35,817 nucleotides of DNA from Bacillota bacterium (GTDB lineage: Bacteria > Bacillota > Syntrophomonadia > Syntrophomonadales > DTU052): positions 1 through 35,817 of the forward strand of contig JAKOVY010000078.1 in the NCBI GenBank assembly GCA_029781825.1. Direction: 5' to 3'. Below are positions 33,437-35,817 of the stretch, piece after piece (the stretch's first letter is position 1; each line of letters begins with the position of its first letter). Under the pieces are notes generated by a model. It saw only the letters and a list, made by a program, of their open reading frames with translations, had not been told where the DNA came from and ran no database searches. A program made the position numbers and the translations under genes.

Positions 33437-35140
33437 CTAAAAAGTGCTGATTTCGCCGGCCGGCACGAAGTCGTTAACAATAATGGGAAACCGGTTGGAT
33501 TTCTTGTTGAAACAACCGGGCATCGCCAGGTCCAGCACTTCCTCCAAAGTACTTACCGGGATAACCTCAATACTCGTCATGTCCTCAAATATTTTCAGCC
33601 AATTATCCCGGGGAATTATTACCCTTTTGATGCCGTTCTTGCGCGCCGCCTCAATCTTTGCTATCACTCCGCCTACCGGCTTAATCCGTCCTCTGACCGA
33701 TACCTCCCCGGTCATGGCCAGTAGGTTGTCCACTGCGTAATTCTCCATGGCGGAAAGAACTGCAACCGCCATGGCTATGCCGGCCGACGGTCCGTCTACC
33801 GGAGTTCCGCCCGGAAAGTTAATATGGACATCGTATTCCCGCATATCGATACCGCATACCCATCGGATTGCCGTCATTACTGTTTCGACCGAACCCCGGG
33901 CTGCACTCTTGCGGCGCATGGTGCGGCTGTGCGAGCCAAGTTCCTCCTCATCGATAACCCCCGTGGCGTTCCACCTGCCGCGCCCTTTCTCCACCTTAAT
34001 CGTGACTGCCTCCACCTCGATCACCACTCCCTGGTTCGGTCCATAGACCGCCAGGCCGTGAACCAGTCCCACACCCGGAGACTCAAGTCTCTTCCTTTCA
34101 CTGCGCGGCGAATACTGCCCGCTCTGTACCACCTTCTCCACTATCGGCAGGGTGACCCGGTTGCTGTTGCGGCTCCGGGCCATTCCCGTCGCGAGCTGCA
34201 CCATGTTGACTGCCTCCCGCCCATTGGTGGCGTAACGGGACAGCTCAGCCAGGGCCTCTTCCTCGATCTCAAAACCGACCTTGTCCAGGGCTTTCCTTGC
34301 GATGGTGACGATCTCGTGTTCTTCTAGGGGCCGGAAAAATATTTCCAGGCACCTTGAACGCAAAGCCGGAGAGATCTCCTGGGGCATTCTGGTGGTTGCT
34401 CCCACCAGCCTGAAGTCGGCCGGAAGACCGTTCTGAAACATGTCGTGTATGTGAGCCGGTATGTTGGGGTCATCTTTGTTGTAATAGGCACTCTCCAGTA
34501 TAACCTTACGGTCCTCAAGGACCTTGAGCAGTTTATTCATCTGCACCGAATGCAGCTCACCAATCTCGTCGATAAACAGTATTCCGCCGTGGGCCCTGGT
34601 GACGGCTCCCGGCTTGGGTTGGGGGATTCCGGCCGAGCCCATAGGACCTGCTCCTTGATAAATAGGGTCATGCACGGACCCAATTAACGGGTCGGCAATT
34701 CCCCGTTCATCAAATCGCGCTGTTGTCGCATCTATCTCAACAAACTGGGAACTCTCATTAAAAGGGGAAAGCGGGTTTTTCTTGGCATCTTCAAGAACCA
34801 ACCGGGCAGCAGCCGTCTTCCCGACCCCCGGAGGACCGTATATTATCACATGCTGGGGATTGGGACCGCACAATGCTGCCCGCAGGGCCTCAATTCCGTC
34901 CTCCTGTCCGATCACCTCATCAAAGCTCGCGGGGCGGGTTAAGCTCGACAGCGGTTCGGTAAGCGTAAAATTTCTCATTTTCTTCAGTTTGTCTTTCTCC
35001 TTGTAGGACTCCTTGACTACGGCATTCCTGCTTCCCTGCTGGTTCTGCAGCATGTTCCAGAAGTACAGCCCTATGACTATGGCGAAAAACAACTGGATTA
35101 CTGCCACAACGCCACTTAAACCACCAAAAGGTTCAATCAT
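33437..35140 (-). CDS. lonB: Membrane-anchored ATP-dependent protease LonB
   Basis: A 567-residue protease without the LonA N-domain. An N-terminal hydrophobic segment (VVAVIQLFFAIVIGLYFWNML, about 12-32) anchors it; the AAA+ module has Walker [15 protein letters not shown] and Walker B GGILFIDEIGELH; the Lon protease domain has the catalytic Ser in VDGPSAGIAMAVAVL and Lys in GGVIAKIEAARKNG. In Bacillus LonB acts in the forespore under sigma-F. ATG 35140 is chosen (GGGTGG five bases upstream); the frame also opens at GTG 35149. It directly precedes lonA, as in Bacillus, but is separately terminated. Confidence 0.95.
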   Translation of the reverse strand: MIEPFGGLSGVVAVIQLFFAIVIGLYFWNMLQNQQGSRNAVVKESYKEKDKLKKMRNFTLTEPLSSLTRPASFDEVIGQEDGIEALRAALCGPNPQHVIIYGPPGVGKTAAARLVLEDAKKNPLSPFNESSQFVEIDATTARFDERGIADPLIGSVHDPIYQGAGPMGSAGIPQPKPGAVTRAHGGILFIDEIGELHSVQMNKLLKVLEDRKVILESAYYNKDDPNIPAHIHDMFQNGLPADFRLVGATTRMPQEISPALRSRCLEIFFRPLEEHEIVTIARKALDKVGFEIEEEALAELSRYATNGREAVNMVQLATGMARSRNSNRVTLPIVEKVVQSGQYSPRSERKRLESPGVGLVHGLAVYGPNQGVVIEVEAVTIKVEKGRGRWNATGVIDEEELGSHSRTMRRKSAARGSVETVMTAIRWVCGIDMREYDVHINFPGGTPVDGPSAGIAMAVAVLSAMENYAVDNLLAMTGEVSVRGRIKPVGGVIAKIEAARKNGIKRVIIPRDNWLKIFEDMTSIEVIPVSTLEEVLDLAMPGCFNKKSNRFPIIVNDFVPAGEISTF

Positions 35141-35385
35141 ACTGTCCACCCTTTCAACGAGGTTGTGGTGATAGTATTGCCTATTATGCGACGATTAAGT
35201 GCTAATCAGTAAAGTAAAATTAGGCAGCCTGCGTTGCCGGCTGCGGATTGGCGGAATTTATCGCTGCAAGTGATCCTAATGGCCTGCGAGAAGGACAACC
35301 AGGTTTGCACTCCAACCGGTTGGGAGGCCCATTACCTCAAAGCCCAGACGCCCCTTCTATCCAGGTTCTTTGGGTGGGCCGGGCA
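35141..35385. other. Intergenic region upstream of lonB
   Basis: About 245 bases without a supported gene. It contains a near-perfect palindrome centred on CCAACCGGTTGG (35312-35323), sharing the AACCGGTT core with the hbd upstream sites, and a half CIRCE-like AAGTGCTAA near 35200. No clear sigma-A or sigma-F promoter was found for lonB. Confidence 0.35.
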
Positions 35386-35430
35386 GAAAAAACAACAGCC
35401 GGATATTCAAAGTATGAATAACCGGCTGTT
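35386..35430 (-). terminator. Intrinsic terminator after the 3-hydroxyacyl-CoA dehydrogenase remnant
   Basis: AACAGCCGG (35394-35402) and CCGGCTGTT (35422-35430) form a 9-bp stem extended by ATATTC / GAATA; the minus strand continues GTTTTTTC. It lies 34 bases after the remnant's stop codon. Confidence 0.75.
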
Positions 35431-35463
35431 TTTGCAATCGCCCTGCTCGGTTGGCAAACGTAA

Positions 35464-35619
35464 CTATTTCTTGTACTTGGGCAGAACCCTTTTTACAAAA
35501 TCCGGCTGCTCATAGGCGGGATTGGGATAGCTGTAAAAGCCCTTCCCAGTTTTCCGGCCCAGTTCATTGGCATCAACTTTTTCCTTCAAGAATTGCACGA
35601 TCTCTTTGAGGTAGGGAGG
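35464..35619 (-). pseudogene. 3' remnant of a 3-hydroxyacyl-CoA dehydrogenase gene, cut by an insertion sequence
   Basis: The minus-strand frame ending at TAG 35464-35466 encodes PPYLKEIVQFLKEK, then NELGRKTGKGFYSYPNPAYEQPDF and a basic tail. The LGRKTGKGFY signature is the C-terminal hallmark of 3-hydroxyacyl-CoA dehydrogenases (compare LGRKSGKGFYDY in hbd at 3274-4125). About 51 residues remain. Upstream of 35619 the sequence changes character and the frame hits TGA at 35650-35652, so the rest of the enzyme is absent at this side. The terminator at 35386-35430 shows that this was the end of a transcription unit. A paralogue of hbd, not identical to it. Confidence 0.75.
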
Positions 35620-35817
35620 TACTGTAAAGTTTAAGTAGGTAAAAAGGGGTCAAGAAGAGAAATGAGACCTCAACAAGGATGTTCCGAAGAACGTCCAACT
35701 CCCGCCCAAAGGAGGATGAGGTCTCGTGTTTAAGATTCAACAATTGGTATCGGTATTCCTTCAACTTGTCACAGGAATAATGAATGTATTGGCATCAGCA
35801 AAAAGTTTGGAAGAGTT
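35620..35817 (+). mobile_element. Left end of an insertion sequence (partial, runs off the window)
   Basis: The sequence from about 35620 (TACTGTAAAGTTTAAG...) interrupts the dehydrogenase gene and contains a new plus-strand frame behind AAAGGAGGATGA. About 100 noncoding bases precede that frame, as expected between a terminal repeat and a transposase start. The exact end and target duplication cannot be fixed from one side. An ISLre2-like family is possible but I cannot confirm it. Confidence 0.55.
35726..35817 (+). CDS. N-terminus of a probable transposase (partial)
   Basis: A GTG start at 35726, five bases after a strong AAAGGAGGATGA-type ribosome site, opens a frame that continues to the window edge (VFKIQQLVSVFLQLV..., ending ASAKSLEE). 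Thirty residues are visible, hydrophobic then charged. Calling it a transposase rests on its position inside the sequence that breaks the dehydrogenase gene; the family is not recognisable with certainty. Confidence 0.5.
   Translation, partial: MFKIQQLVSVFLQLVTGIMNVLASAKSLEE

Noticed and set aside
35190-35205. CIRCE element upstream of lonB
   Set aside because: Only one half-site (AAGTGCTAA) is present; the inverted partner at nine-base spacing is missing.
1-35817. CRISPR arrays, rRNA genes, phage or plasmid modules
   Set aside because: No regularly spaced repeats, no rRNA-like sequence and no integrase or replication genes were seen.

Overview
The window reads as a spore-forming, low-to-mid GC Firmicute of the class Clostridia, most likely an anaerobe of the Syntrophomonas/Desulfotomaculum/Pelotomaculum type. 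This rests on gene order (valS-folC ... maf-radC-mreBCD-minCD-spoIVFA-spoIVFB and lonB-lonA-ysxC, as in Bacillus/Clostridia), on MinE and a Rex repressor, on 3-hydroxyacyl-CoA dehydrogenase genes, and on frequent TTG/GTG starts behind strong GGAGG sites. It is a family-level inference; no rRNA or species marker is present. Almost everything is transcribed right to left (minus strand).

Layout, in transcription order from the right edge: (1) 35464-35817, the 3' remnant of a second 3-hydroxyacyl-CoA dehydrogenase gene cut off by the left end of an insertion sequence that runs out of the window. (2) 30359-35140, lonB, terminator, a well-formed promoter, lonA and ysxC. (3) 29422-30312, a plus-strand EamA permease closed by a 13-bp terminator hairpin. 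(4) 25148-29067, valS-folC. (5) 24547-25103, a long structured, terminator-containing leader before a PiT phosphate permease. (6) rex, alone, with its own terminator. (7) 7165-22657, a morphogenesis/division/sporulation run: DUF4321, maf, radC, mreB, mreC, mreD, mrdA, minC, minD, minE, rodA, spoIVFA-like, spoIVFB-like, two radical-SAM-associated genes (TIGR03960 and TIGR03936 types) and RNase G. (8) 187-6711, single genes separated by terminators: a secreted beta-propeller protein, hbd, a response-regulator/histidine-kinase hybrid and a DEDDh exonuclease. The first 96 bases are the 3' end of an unrecognised plus-strand gene.

How the genes fit together: MreBCD, PBP2 and RodA form the elongasome, MinCDE places the septum, and SpoIVFA/SpoIVFB would process pro-sigma-K late in sporulation. 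Lon proteases, YsxC, ValS and RNase G are translation and proteostasis functions. Rex (NADH sensing) and the hydroxyacyl-CoA dehydrogenases point to beta-oxidation or butyrate metabolism.

The coding content is mostly known families; I see no new multi-gene system. The most interesting signals are regulatory: (a) a near-consensus promoter (TGGACA-17-TATAAT) in front of rodA whose start point falls inside the loop of a long inverted repeat that would bury the rodA ribosome binding site only in read-through transcripts; (b) the leader with mutually exclusive pairings and a terminator before the PiT gene; (c) three CCGGTT-based palindromes around the hbd promoter; (d) a transition-only diverged direct repeat before the TIGR03960 gene.
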